Shown: in pieces, positions 27,937-36,302 of the stretch
How the letters are laid out: the number at the start of each line of letters is the position of its first letter
How positions within the stretch are numbered: position 1 is the stretch's first letter
Position numbers and translations under genes: made by a program
DNA from: Acidovorax carolinensis
GTDB taxonomy: Bacteria > Pseudomonadota > Gammaproteobacteria > Burkholderiales > Burkholderiaceae_C
Direction: 5' to 3'
Length of the DNA stretch: 64,000 bases
NCBI RefSeq assembly: GCF_002157145.1
Contig: NZ_CP021361.1
Span: 2,163,001-2,227,000 of the forward strand
Notes under the pieces: generated by a model
Seen by the model: the letters and a program-made list of their open reading frames with translations, nothing else
What the model was told of the DNA's origin: nothing
The model's database searches: none

Positions 27937-27973
27937 ATATTGCTCCATTGATCGTTTAATACAGGAGACTTGC

Positions 27974-28336
27974 ATGGATTCCAACAGCTATATCGACGGC
28001 TTCCTCTGCGCCGTGCCGACTGCGCGGCGCGACGAATACCGCCAGCACGCCAGTGAAGCGGCGCGCATCTTCCGCAAGCACGGCGCGCTGGCGCTCATCG
28101 AGTGCTGGGGCGACGATGTGCCCGAGGGCAAGCTGACCTCGATGCCGATGGCCGTCAAATGCCAGCCCGACGAAACCGTCGTCTTCGCGTGGGCCGTGTG
28201 GCCGTCCAAAGCGGTGCGCGACGACGGCATGCAGGCGATCGACAACGACCCCGACACACACCGGCAAATGCAGCAGATGCCGTTCGACGGCAAGCGCGTG
28301 ATCTACGGCGGCTTCACGCTGCTGGTCGACGGCTGA
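27974..28336 (+). CDS. DUF1428 family protein
   Basis: A 120-residue ferredoxin-like-fold protein of the DUF1428 family: YIDGFLCAVPTARRDEYRQHASEAARIFRKHGALALIECWGDDVPEGKLTSMPMAVKCQPDETVVFAWAVWPSKAVRD and the closing DGKRVIYGGFTLLVDG are diagnostic. The biochemical role is unknown. It is the first gene of a six-gene operon, with AGGAGA 9 nt before the ATG, and faces tetR. Confidence 0.9.
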   Translation: MDSNSYIDGFLCAVPTARRDEYRQHASEAARIFRKHGALALIECWGDDVPEGKLTSMPMAVKCQPDETVVFAWAVWPSKAVRDDGMQAIDNDPDTHRQMQQMPFDGKRVIYGGFTLLVDG

Positions 28337-28376
28337 GACAGCCCGCCACATCCGCACGGTTGCACGGAGACCCACC

Positions 28377-28862
28377 ATGACACCACCCAAGAACACCATC
28401 TGCCTCTGGTACGACAACGACGCTGAAGAAGCAGCGCGGTTCTACGCCAGCACGTTTCCCGATTCGGCCGTCGGCGCCATCCACCGCGCGCCCGGCGACT
28501 ATCCCGCAGGCAAGGCGGGTGATGTGCTGGTCGTCGAGTTCACGGTGCTGGGCTTGCCCTGCATGGGACTCAACGGTGGGCCTGGGGTCAAGCACAGCGA
28601 GGCGTTCTCGTTCCAGGTCGCCACCGCCGATCAGGCCGAGACTGACCGCTACTGGAACGCCATCGTCGGACACGGCGGCCAGGAAGTCGAATGCGGCTGG
28701 TGCAGGGACAAATGGGGCATCTCGTGGCAGATCACGCCCATCGCGCTGACGCAGGCCTTCACTGGCGCCGACCGGGCAGCCGCCAAGCGCGCCTTCGACG
28801 CCATGATGACCATGAAGAAGATCGACATCGCTGCCATCGAGGCTGCGGTGGCGGGCCGCTGA
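28377..28862 (+). CDS. VOC family protein (PhnB/3-demethylubiquinone methyltransferase-like)
   Basis: A 161-residue protein of the glyoxalase/VOC superfamily, PhnB-like branch (PF06983 type). It opens with NTICLWYDNDAEEAARFYASTFPDS and continues with GGPGVKHSEAFSFQVATADQAETDRYW and WGISWQITP. VOC proteins bind a metal or small electrophile between paired beta-alpha-beta modules; the activity of this branch is not established. Second gene of the operon, 40 bp after DUF1428. Confidence 0.88.
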   Translation: MTPPKNTICLWYDNDAEEAARFYASTFPDSAVGAIHRAPGDYPAGKAGDVLVVEFTVLGLPCMGLNGGPGVKHSEAFSFQVATADQAETDRYWNAIVGHGGQEVECGWCRDKWGISWQITPIALTQAFTGADRAAAKRAFDAMMTMKKIDIAAIEAAVAGR

Positions 28863-28899
28863 CCTGCCGTACCCCACCCCTGTTCAAACCGGAGGCACC

Positions 28900-29337
28900 A
28901 TGCAATTCACCCCCTACCTCAACTTCGACGGCAACTGCCGCGAGGCCTTTGCCTTCTACAAGGATCTGTTCAAGGGCACCGTGGTGCACCAGAGCACCTT
29001 CGGCGAGATCCCGCCAGACCCGCAGAATCCGCCGATCCCGCCCGATGCGAAAGACCGCCTGATGCATGTGCACCTGCAGGTCGGCGAGCAGGCGCTGATG
29101 GGCTCTGACACGCTACCCGGCGCCGGCGACGCATGCGCTGGCGGCTATGCCAAACCGCAAGGCCTGTGGGTGTCGATCCAGGCGGACGATGTCGCCGAAG
29201 GCCGGCGGGTTTTTGACGCCCTGGCGCAAGGCGGCCAGGTGACCATGCCGTTCGACAAGACCTTCTGGTCGGCCGGGTTCGGCATGGTGACCGACCGCTT
29301 CGGCACGCCGTGGATGATCAACGTGGGTGCCGCCTGA
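28900..29337 (+). CDS. VOC family protein (PhnB-like)
   Basis: A 145-residue PhnB-like VOC protein: FTPYLNFDGNCREAFAFYKDLFKG, then DRLMHVHLQVGEQALMGSDTLPG, SIQADDVAEGRRVFDALAQGG and WSAGFGMVTDRFGTPWMINV. It is a distant paralogue of the preceding gene rather than a recent duplicate. Third gene of the operon; 37 bp from its neighbour, with GGAGG before the ATG. Confidence 0.9.
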   Translation: MQFTPYLNFDGNCREAFAFYKDLFKGTVVHQSTFGEIPPDPQNPPIPPDAKDRLMHVHLQVGEQALMGSDTLPGAGDACAGGYAKPQGLWVSIQADDVAEGRRVFDALAQGGQVTMPFDKTFWSAGFGMVTDRFGTPWMINVGAA

Positions 29338-29350
29338 GGGAAAGCCGATC

Positions 29351-29797
29351 ATGCCCACTGGAACCGTCCGCCTGCACCGCGTGCTGCGCACCACACCCGA
29401 CAAGGTATACCGCGCCTTCACCCACGGCGCGGCCTTGGCCAAATGGCTGCCGCCCTACGGCTTCGTCTGCCACGTCCATCAGTTCGATGGCCAGGTCGGC
29501 GGCAGCTTCAAGATGTCGTTCGAGAACTTCTCGAGCGGCCACAGCCATTCGTTCGGCGGCGAATACTTGCAGATGGTGCCAGGCGAACTGGCGGAGTACA
29601 CCGACCGCTTCGACGACCCCCATCTGTCCGGCCAGATGCAGGTGACCGTGAAGCTGCGCGCCGTTTCGTGCGGCACCGAGGTCCACATTGAGCAAGCCGG
29701 AATCCCCGAGGTGATTTCGGTCGAGATGTGCTACCTGGGCTGGCAGGAATCGCTGCAGCAGCTGGCCGCGCTGGTCGAGCCGGACATTCCGGGCTGA
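29351..29797 (+). CDS. SRPBCC (AHSA1-type) family protein
   Basis: A 148-residue START-like domain protein: TVRLHRVLRTTPDKVYRAFTHGAALAKWLPPYGFVCHVHQFDGQVGGSFKMSFENF and LGWQESLQQLAALVEP. The fold makes a deep hydrophobic pocket for a small ligand; the ligand is unknown. ATG 29351 is preferred to the in-frame GTG at 29327, which overlaps the upstream stop. Fourth gene, 13 bp after the VOC gene, so probably translationally linked. Confidence 0.88.
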   Translation: MPTGTVRLHRVLRTTPDKVYRAFTHGAALAKWLPPYGFVCHVHQFDGQVGGSFKMSFENFSSGHSHSFGGEYLQMVPGELAEYTDRFDDPHLSGQMQVTVKLRAVSCGTEVHIEQAGIPEVISVEMCYLGWQESLQQLAALVEPDIPG

Positions 29798-29866
29798 TGG
29801 TTGCCGCACACCAGACCGAGGCTGCATGCCCGACACAAATCAGGCGCCTAAACCGAGGACAAGACG

Positions 29867-30964
29867 ATGACAAGTGTTCGCGTGGAAAGCTTCACCATCT
29901 CGCTCGACGGATATGGAGCGGGTCCGGACCAAAGCCTTGATGATCCGCTCGGCATCGGTGGGACGGAACTGCAGCAGTGGCTACTGCCGACCCGCACGCT
30001 CCAGCGCACGCTGTTCGGCCAGAACGGCGGCACCACGGGGGTTGACGATGATTTCGCCGCGCGCGGCTTTCAGAACGTCGGCGCCTGGATTCTGGGGCGC
30101 AACATGTTCGCCCCCTTCCGCGGCGACTGGCAGGCCAAGTCCTGGAAAGGCTGGTGGGGAGACGATCCGCCGTACCACGTCCCGGTCTTCATCCTGACCC
30201 ACCATGCCCGGCCGCCGATCGAGATGGAAGGCGGCACAAGCTTCCACTTCGTTACTGGCGGCATCCATGAAACGCTCGACCGTGCACGCGATGCCGCTGG
30301 CGGCAAGGACGTGCGGATCGGCGGCGGGACCAACACCATCCGGCAGTACCTGCGTGAAGGCCTTGTCGACGAACTGCACATCGCCATCGCGCCGGTCCTG
30401 CTCGGCCGGGGAGAGCCGCTGTTCCAGGGGCTCGACCTGCGGGCGCTGGGCTACGAAAGCGTTGAGTTCGTAGCGTCGGCCAAAGCCACGCATGTCGTCC
30501 TGCGGCGCCACGCTCACCCGGCGCCCGAGCAGGCGTCGCCGAAAGGCATGGCAATGAAGATCACCATCGAAACCAGTGTCCACGCACCCATCGACCGCGT
30601 ATGGGCCGCCTGGAATGACCCGAACGCCATCGAGCAGTGGAACGCCGCCTCACCCGACTGGCACACACCGCGCGCCAGCGTCGATCTGCGCGAAGGTGGC
30701 AAGTTCTGCACACGAATGGAGGCGCGGGACGGCAGCGTCGGCTTCGACTTCGAGGGCACGTACACCCGTATCGCTCCGCAGCGCCTGATCGAATACACCC
30801 TGAGCGACGGGCGCAAGGTGCGTGTCGAGTTCGCTCCAGTGGCAAATGGCATCACGGTGCGTGAGACCTTCGACGCCGAGGACAGCCACAGCGCCGAACA
30901 GCAGCGCCAGGGCTGGCAGGCCATCCTGGACAACTTCGCACGGTACGTCGAGCGCCGCGCGTGA
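29867..30964 (+). CDS. RibD/DHFR-like domain fused to an SRPBCC domain
   Basis: A 365-residue fusion. Residues 1-215 are a RibD C-terminal/dihydrofolate reductase-like domain: VESFTISLDGYGAGPDQSLDDPLG, VGAWILGRNMFAPFRGDW, VRIGGGTNTIRQYLREGLVDELHIAIAPVLLGRGEPLF. Residues about 230-365 are a complete AHSA1-type SRPBCC domain: MKITIETSVHAPIDRVWAAWNDPNAIEQWNAASPDWHTPRASVDLREGG to YVERRA. The join reads PAPEQASPKGMAMKIT, where MAMKIT looks like an old start codon, so the fusion may come from loss of a stop between two genes. Fifth gene of the operon. Substrate unknown; reductase activity is inferred from the fold. Confidence 0.85.
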   Translation: MTSVRVESFTISLDGYGAGPDQSLDDPLGIGGTELQQWLLPTRTLQRTLFGQNGGTTGVDDDFAARGFQNVGAWILGRNMFAPFRGDWQAKSWKGWWGDDPPYHVPVFILTHHARPPIEMEGGTSFHFVTGGIHETLDRARDAAGGKDVRIGGGTNTIRQYLREGLVDELHIAIAPVLLGRGEPLFQGLDLRALGYESVEFVASAKATHVVLRRHAHPAPEQASPKGMAMKITIETSVHAPIDRVWAAWNDPNAIEQWNAASPDWHTPRASVDLREGGKFCTRMEARDGSVGFDFEGTYTRIAPQRLIEYTLSDGRKVRVEFAPVANGITVRETFDAEDSHSAEQQRQGWQAILDNFARYVERRA

Positions 30965-30993
30965 TTCACCCTCAGCAACGCAAGGAGTAACCC

Positions 30994-31380
30994 ATGAAAC
31001 CCAATCCCGTCGTCTGGTTCGAGATCCATGTGCAGGACATAGCCCGCGCGCGCAAGTTCTACGAAGCGGTGTTCCAGTGCCAGCTGGAGACGCTGAAATC
31101 ACCCGCGGGTGAAGCCAACGGCATGCAGATGCTGTCCTTCCCTGGCGACATGACCACCACGGGCGCCAGCGGCGCGCTGGTCGAGATGGAGGGCGTGCCC
31201 TCTGGTGGCGGCGGCACGCTGGTCTACTTTGCCTGCGAGGATTGCGCTGTCGAACAAGGCCGCGTCGACAAGGCCGGCGGCAAAGTGTTCAAGCCCAAGT
31301 TTTCGATCGGCGAATACGGCCACTGCGCCCTCGTGACCGACACCGAGGGCAACATGATCGGCCTACATTCGATGAAATGA
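30994..31380 (+). CDS. VOC family protein (glyoxalase-like)
   Basis: A 128-residue VOC protein of the common bleomycin-resistance/glyoxalase type: PVVWFEIHVQDIARARKFYEAVFQCQLETL, GGGGTLVYFACEDCAVEQGRVDKAGGKVFKPKFSIGEYGHCALVTDTEGNMIGLHSMK. AAGGAG lies 8 nt before the ATG. Last gene of the operon; rlmB converges 20 bp downstream. Confidence 0.9.
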   Translation: MKPNPVVWFEIHVQDIARARKFYEAVFQCQLETLKSPAGEANGMQMLSFPGDMTTTGASGALVEMEGVPSGGGGTLVYFACEDCAVEQGRVDKAGGKVFKPKFSIGEYGHCALVTDTEGNMIGLHSMK

Positions 31381-31399
31381 CGCAGGCCGTGCGGGCTTT

Positions 31400-32149
31400 C
31401 TAGCCGCCCCGCTGCCGCAGCGCTTCATACAGGCACACGCCGCTGGCCACGGAAACGTTGAGGCTCTCCACCGCGCCCTTCATGGGGATGCTGACGAGCT
31501 CGTCGCAAGTCTTGCGCGTGAGCTGGCGCATGCCGTCGCCTTCGGCACCCAGCACCAGGGCCACGGGGCCTTTCAGGTCCACCTGGTAAATGGTCTTGGG
31601 CGCATCGTCGCTGGTGCCGATGCACCAGATGTTGCGCTCCTTGAGTTCGTTCAGGGTGCGAGAGAGGTTGGTGACCATGAAGTACGGCATGGTCTCGGCC
31701 GCGCCGCTGGCCACCTTGGCCACGGTGGCGTTGATGCCCACGGCATGGTCTTTGGGGGCGATGACCGCATGGGCACCGGCGCCATCGGCCACGCGCAGGC
31801 AGGCGCCCAGGTTGTGCGGGTCGGTCACGCCGTCGAGCACCAGCAGCAGGGGCTGCTCGATGCCGGCGGCTTCGAGGTTTTCGAGCAGCTCATCGAGCGA
31901 GGTGACCTGCGCCACGGGCTCTACCCGCGCGGCCACGCCCTGATGGCCGTGGCTGCCGGCCAGCTTGGCGATGCGCACGCTGTCAGCCTCGATCAGGCGG
32001 GCACCGGCCTCGCGGGCGCGGTCGAGAAACTGGCGCATGCGCGCATCGCGCCGCGTGGCTTCGTAGTAAATCTCGATAATGGATTTCGGCGCGGTCTTCA
32101 GACGCACGCCCACGGCGTGAAAGCCGAAGAGAACTTTGGGGCTGGACAT
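31400..32149 (-). CDS. rlmB: 23S rRNA (guanosine-2251-2'-O)-methyltransferase RlmB
   Basis: A 249-residue SpoU-type (SPOUT) methyltransferase. The N-terminal substrate-binding domain begins [19 protein letters not shown]; the catalytic knot carries the three SpoU motifs: [54 protein letters not shown] and [20 protein letters not shown]. It methylates the 2'-OH of G2251 in the 23S peptidyl-transferase loop. The frame is open to 32212; ATG 32149 matches the family start. Divergent from sstT; the 292-bp gap between them has no further gene. Confidence 0.95.
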   Translation of the reverse strand: MSSPKVLFGFHAVGVRLKTAPKSIIEIYYEATRRDARMRQFLDRAREAGARLIEADSVRIAKLAGSHGHQGVAARVEPVAQVTSLDELLENLEAAGIEQPLLLVLDGVTDPHNLGACLRVADGAGAHAVIAPKDHAVGINATVAKVASGAAETMPYFMVTNLSRTLNELKERNIWCIGTSDDAPKTIYQVDLKGPVALVLGAEGDGMRQLTRKTCDELVSIPMKGAVESLNVSVASGVCLYEALRQRGG

Positions 32150-32441
32150 GGGGAGATTATCCGGGCATTGCCCGATCCCACGGAATGGTGCCCATGTGGC
32201 CAGCGGGCGCATCAGCGCCCCGGGGTAGAAAGCCCCTGCGAAAAGGGCTTGCCCTCAAGCGCCTAAAATCGCGCACTTCCATTTCTCGATCTGCCAGACG
32301 GCGCGGCTTTGTTGCGCCGTTGTTGGCGTGCCAGTGTGGCTTTGCGGGCCTGGCTTTTGCCAGCCCATTCGATGGAGGCCAGCAGCAGTTTTGGGCATTT
32401 TTTGCCGCCCCCTTTGGCCTGTTTTACCTTTTTTCAACACC

Positions 32442-33665
32442 ATGATTCTTAACCCGCTTCGCTGGATACAGCGCACAAGCCTGGTCACGCAGATCGTGAT
32501 TGCCATGTTTGCCGGCATCGCGCTGGCCGTGTTCTTTCCGGCCGCCACACCCAAGGTGGCCATTTTGGGAACGCTGTTCATTTCTGCCCTCAAGGCCGTG
32601 GCGCCCGTGCTGGTGTTCATTTTGGTGATTGCCGCCATCAGCAACCACAAGCCCGGCGAAGCCACCCACATGCGCCCGGTGCTCTTTTTGTACCTGGTGG
32701 GCACGCTGGCGGCGTCTGTCGTGGGCGTCACGGCCAGCCTGTGGTTTCCGTCCACCCTGGTGCTGCAAGCGCCGGCGAATGCGGCCAATGGCCCGACGAA
32801 CATTCAGGATGTGCTGCTGACGCTTCTGATGAACGTGGTGGACAACCCCGTGCGCGCCCTGATGAATGCCAACTACATCGGCATCCTGGCCTGGGCGCTG
32901 GGCTTTGGCATGGCCATGCGCCACGCCAGTGCGGGCACGCGCCATGTCATGCACGATCTGTCGGCCGGCATCACCGTCATCATCCAGGTGGTGATCCGCT
33001 TTGCGCCGCTGGGCATTTTCGGCCTGGTGGCCGGCACATTTGCCGAAGCTGGCGCGCAGGCGCTGTGGGGCTATGCGCACCTGCTGGCCGTGTTGCTCGG
33101 CTGCATGGTGTTTGTGGCGCTGGTGGTCAATCCGCTGATCGTGTTTCTGGCGCTGCGCACCAACCCCTATCCACTGGTGTTCACCTGCCTGCGGGAAAGC
33201 GGCGTGACGGCGTTCTTCACGCGCAGCTCGGCGGCCAATATCCCCATCAACCTGGCGCTGGCCAAACGCCTGAACCTGAACGAAGACACCTACAGCATCG
33301 CCATTCCGCTGGGCGCAACCATCAACATGGCCGGCGCGGCCATCACCATCAGCGTGCTCTCGCTGGCGGCAGCGCACACCCTGGGCATTGCAGTGGACAT
33401 GCCGACCGCCTTGCTGCTGTGCGTGGTGGCGGCCGTATGCGCGTGCGGCGCCTCGGGCGTGGCCGGGGGCTCGCTGCTGCTGATTCCACTGGCGTGCAGC
33501 CTGTTTGGCATCAGCAACGATGTGGCCATGCAGGTGGTGGCCATCGGTTTCATCATCGGCATCCTGCAGGATTCGGCCGAGACGGCACTCAATTCATCCA
33601 CCGATGTGCTGTTCACGGCCGTGGCCTGCCGCTGGGCAGAGCCCGGGCGCCGTTTGGCGCGCTGA
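32442..33665 (+). CDS. sstT: Serine/threonine:sodium symporter SstT
   Basis: A 407-residue inner membrane protein of the dicarboxylate/amino acid:cation symporter family. [28 protein letters not shown] and the hairpin/TM7 motif [47 protein letters not shown] are the SstT signature, with [23 protein letters not shown] in the second hairpin. It takes up Ser and Thr with Na+. The frame is open upstream to 32328, but ATG 32442 is where the family starts. It converges with ybbA. Confidence 0.93.
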   Translation: MILNPLRWIQRTSLVTQIVIAMFAGIALAVFFPAATPKVAILGTLFISALKAVAPVLVFILVIAAISNHKPGEATHMRPVLFLYLVGTLAASVVGVTASLWFPSTLVLQAPANAANGPTNIQDVLLTLLMNVVDNPVRALMNANYIGILAWALGFGMAMRHASAGTRHVMHDLSAGITVIIQVVIRFAPLGIFGLVAGTFAEAGAQALWGYAHLLAVLLGCMVFVALVVNPLIVFLALRTNPYPLVFTCLRESGVTAFFTRSSAANIPINLALAKRLNLNEDTYSIAIPLGATINMAGAAITISVLSLAAAHTLGIAVDMPTALLLCVVAAVCACGASGVAGGSLLLIPLACSLFGISNDVAMQVVAIGFIIGILQDSAETALNSSTDVLFTAVACRWAEPGRRLAR

Positions 33666-33692
33666 ACACGATTTCGCTCAACGCCGGAGCGG

Positions 33693-34385
33693 TCAGGAGC
33701 TGACCCTGCCGGCCTCGATGCTGATGACGCGCTCGCAGCGCTGGGCAATGCCCCGATCGTGCGTGACCAGTACCAGCGTGGTGCCCTGCTCGCGGTTGAG
33801 GTCAAACATCAGCTGCATGATGGTTTCGCCGGTGGCGAAGTCGAGGCTGCCGGTGGGCTCGTCGGCCAGCAGCACGGCGGGCTGCATCACAAAAGCGCGC
33901 GCCAGCGCCACGCGCTGCTGCTCGCCGCCACTGAGCACCTTGGGGTAATGCCGCAGACGCTGGCCCAGCCCCACATGCTTGAGCATCTCGGTGGCGGCCT
34001 TGCGGGCATCGCTGCGGTCGGCCAGTTCAAGGGGCAGCATGACGTTTTCGAGCGCCGTGAGGTTGCCCATCAACTGAAAGCTCTGGAACACGAAGCCCAC
34101 CTTTTGCGCACGCAGCGCGGCGCGGCCGTCTTCGTTCAGCGCAAACAGATCCTGCCCATCGAGCCGCACGGTGCCGCGCGTGGGCGTATCGAGGCCTGCA
34201 ATGATCGACAGCAAGGTGCTTTTGCCCGAGCCAGACGCGCCCACAATGGCCACGGTTTCCCCTGGCGCCAGGCGGAAATCGATATCACGCAGAATGTCCA
34301 GCGTGCCGGTGGAATCTGTCACCGACTTGAAAACATGCTCCACCGCAATAATGGGCGTGGCTGGCGCAGGGGTAGGTTCGGACAT
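33693..34385 (-). CDS. ybbA: ABC transporter ATP-binding protein, YbbA/LolD-like
   Basis: A 230-residue ATPase of the MacB/LolD type. Walker A GASGSGKST (about 49-57), Q-loop FVFQSFQLM, signature LSGGEQQRVALARAF, Walker B VLLADEPTGSLD and the H-loop THD. It is divergent from the tesA-like gene with 27 bp between starts, as for ybbA and tesA in E. coli. In E. coli ybbA is followed by the large permease gene ybbP, but here sstT comes next on the other strand, so the permease partner is missing locally. Confidence 0.9.
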   Translation of the reverse strand: MSEPTPAPATPIIAVEHVFKSVTDSTGTLDILRDIDFRLAPGETVAIVGASGSGKSTLLSIIAGLDTPTRGTVRLDGQDLFALNEDGRAALRAQKVGFVFQSFQLMGNLTALENVMLPLELADRSDARKAATEMLKHVGLGQRLRHYPKVLSGGEQQRVALARAFVMQPAVLLADEPTGSLDFATGETIMQLMFDLNREQGTTLVLVTHDRGIAQRCERVISIEAGRVSS

Positions 34386-34412
34386 GAAAGGTTTCTTATT
34401 TTGATTTGCGAT

Positions 34413-35081
34413 GTGCATCGACGCCACTTTATCCTGACCGCCGCTGCCGGTGCGCTGGTGGGGCTTTGCGCCCCGACGGCCATGGCCCAGCAGGCCGGCA
34501 AGGCACAGGCAGCCACAACGCGGCCACAGGTCATCCTGGTGCTGGGCGACTCGCTCAGCGCCGAATATGGACTGGCGCGCGGAACCGGCTGGGTGGCCTT
34601 GCTGGAAAAGCGCCTGGCGCAGGAAAAGATCGCGGCCACCGTGGTGAATGCCAGCGTGAGCGGAGAAACCACATCGGGAGGGCGTTCGCGCCTGGCGGCG
34701 CTGCTGGTGCAACACCGGCCCAACCAGGTGGTGATCGAACTGGGTGGTAATGACGCGCTGCGCGGTCTGCCGCTGAAAAATACCGAAGAAAACCTGTCGT
34801 GGATGGTGCAGACGGCACAGAAATCGGGTGCCAAGGTGCTGCTGGTGGGAATGCAGGTTCCCCCCAATTACGGCACCGACTATGCCAACCGCTTTGCGGC
34901 CACCTTTTCGGCGGTAGCCAAGGCCCATAAGGCAGGCGTGGTGCCGTTTTTCCTCAAGGGTGTGGCCGATGGGCCTGACCCGACCCGCCTGTTCCAGCCG
35001 GACCGCATCCACCCGCGCGCCGAGGCGCATCCGCAGATGCTGGCCAATGTGTGGCCGGAACTCCAGAAGCTCTTGCGCTAA
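34413..35081 (+). CDS. tesA: Arylesterase/lysophospholipase, TesA-like SGNH hydrolase
   Basis: A 222-residue periplasmic esterase. A signal peptide (HRRHFILTAAAGALVGLCAPTAMA, cut before QQA) is followed by the SGNH blocks: GDSLS near residue 50 (nucleophile Ser), a Gly in VSGETTSGG, ELGGNDALRG with Asn, and PDRIHPRAEAH with the Asp/His. E. coli TesA is a thioesterase, protease and lysophospholipase. GTG 34413 is chosen; TTG 34401 in frame is better spaced from the AAAGG at 34387-34391, so the start is uncertain. Divergent from ybbA. Confidence 0.9.
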   Translation: MHRRHFILTAAAGALVGLCAPTAMAQQAGKAQAATTRPQVILVLGDSLSAEYGLARGTGWVALLEKRLAQEKIAATVVNASVSGETTSGGRSRLAALLVQHRPNQVVIELGGNDALRGLPLKNTEENLSWMVQTAQKSGAKVLLVGMQVPPNYGTDYANRFAATFSAVAKAHKAGVVPFFLKGVADGPDPTRLFQPDRIHPRAEAHPQMLANVWPELQKLLR

Positions 35082-35096
35082 GAGCCCTGGTCACAA

Positions 35097-35285
35097 TCAA
35101 CCGCCGGAAGATTCCGAGGGCTCGGCCGGTGCGGGCGACGCAAACGCGGCAGGACCATCGGCGGGCTGATCATCTTGCGGCTCGTCAGGCCTGCGGTGGG
35201 TTTTGGCTTTGAGCTTCTCTTCCTTTTTTTTCTTTTTGGCGAGTTCGCGCTGGCGCTTTTCGTATCCGTAGTTGGGTGTTGCCAA
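35097..35285 (-). CDS. Small Lys-rich hypothetical protein
   Basis: A 62-residue protein: MATPNYGYEKRQRELAKKKKKEEKLKAK at the start, then a Pro/Ala/Ser-rich acidic tail. The N-terminal half is a basic helix; the tail is likely disordered. Proteins with the NYxxEKRQRELxKKKKKEEK start occur in Burkholderiales, but no function is known to me. It lies between the convergent tesA gene and the DUF2189 gene. Confidence 0.65.
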   Translation of the reverse strand: MATPNYGYEKRQRELAKKKKKEEKLKAKTHRRPDEPQDDQPADGPAAFASPAPAEPSESSGG

Positions 35286-35340
35286 GGTATTTGCTTCCTA
35301 AAGTAGTGGCCCACTGTAACAGCTTGCCCTCTGGGCACGC

Positions 35341-36138
35341 TCAAACTGGCAAGCGCTGCGCAGGGGATACCGCAGCGCGGTAGGCGTGCCAGCTGGCATG
35401 GCCGAGCACCGGGCCAGCCAGCAGCAGGCCTGCGCCCCAGAACCACAGCGATGCCCCCACGATGAGGGTGATCAACAGGCCCCACAGCAGCATGACGGCG
35501 GTGTTCTCCAGCACCACCCGCATGCTGGTGATGCCGGCCGTGAGCGCATCGGTGTCGCGGTCCAGGATCATGGGAATGGAGACCACCGAAGTGGAGAAAA
35601 CCAGCGCCGCAAAAGCGCCCCCCACTGCCAGGTAAACACCGACAAAGCCCCAGTTCTGCGGGTTGAAGATGGCCGCCATCACCCCTGTGGTCGAGGGCAT
35701 CCCGGTGTTGAAGAACACGGCAAACACCACCAGTGACGCCCTGCCCCACAGCAACTCCAGCACCACCAGCACGAGCACCAGCATGCCCATGCTGCCCATG
35801 TGCGTGTCCCAGCAGGTGATGGATTGCCCCAGATCGGGCGCCTGACCCGCCTCACGGCGCCGGCTGGTGTCATACAGGCCCATCGCCAGAAACGGCCCCA
35901 CCAGCAGGCAGCCGCTGGCCAGCGACATGGTGTATTCGGGCCGGGTGCGAAACACCCAACCCAGCACCAGTGCCATGCCCCAGAAACAGGCGCCATAAAA
36001 CAGTGCAATGCCCGGTGCGGCCACCACATCCTGCATGCCCTTGCGCAGCCAGCGAAAGGGATCGGCAAAACGCAGGGAGTTCAGCGTGATCGCGGCGGCG
36101 GTGGCGGTCGGCAGTTGGGTGACAGGAGGTGCGGACAT
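35341..36138 (-). CDS. DUF2189 family membrane protein
   Basis: A 265-residue integral membrane protein with about six hydrophobic segments. PFRWLRKGMQDVVAAPGIALFYGACFWGMALVLGWVF, GPFLAMGLYDTSRRREAGQAPDL and VVSIPMILDRDTDALTAGITSMRVVLENTAVMLLWGLLI are typical of DUF2189, a proteobacterial family of unknown role. ATG 36138 is chosen over an upstream in-frame start because the upstream extension is not membrane-like. Monocistronic by spacing. Confidence 0.88.
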   Translation of the reverse strand: MSAPPVTQLPTATAAAITLNSLRFADPFRWLRKGMQDVVAAPGIALFYGACFWGMALVLGWVFRTRPEYTMSLASGCLLVGPFLAMGLYDTSRRREAGQAPDLGQSITCWDTHMGSMGMLVLVLVVLELLWGRASLVVFAVFFNTGMPSTTGVMAAIFNPQNWGFVGVYLAVGGAFAALVFSTSVVSIPMILDRDTDALTAGITSMRVVLENTAVMLLWGLLITLIVGASLWFWGAGLLLAGPVLGHASWHAYRAAVSPAQRLPV

Positions 36139-36302
36139 AAAGGCAAGGGCATAAGTGGGCAAAAAAGGTGGTCGAGGCGGGCATGTGCAACGCCCCTTGC
36201 CACCAAGCCACACCCTAAGCCACCTGCCTGTTGCGCGCCACTGAGGAAACTACCACCCCCGCCGTGGCTGACGCCGTGACGCCGCGCCCTCAGATCGCCC
36301 AC

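Noticed and set aside
26300..28336. A 678-codon frame running through the sirtuin and tetR genes into DUF1428
   Set aside because: Only the last 120 codons (the DUF1428 gene from ATG 27974) look like protein; the rest is antisense to two clear genes.
35341..36138. Permease partner for the ybbA ATPase
   Set aside because: The protein is a DUF2189 membrane protein with no MacB/FtsX features and lies on the far side of tesA.
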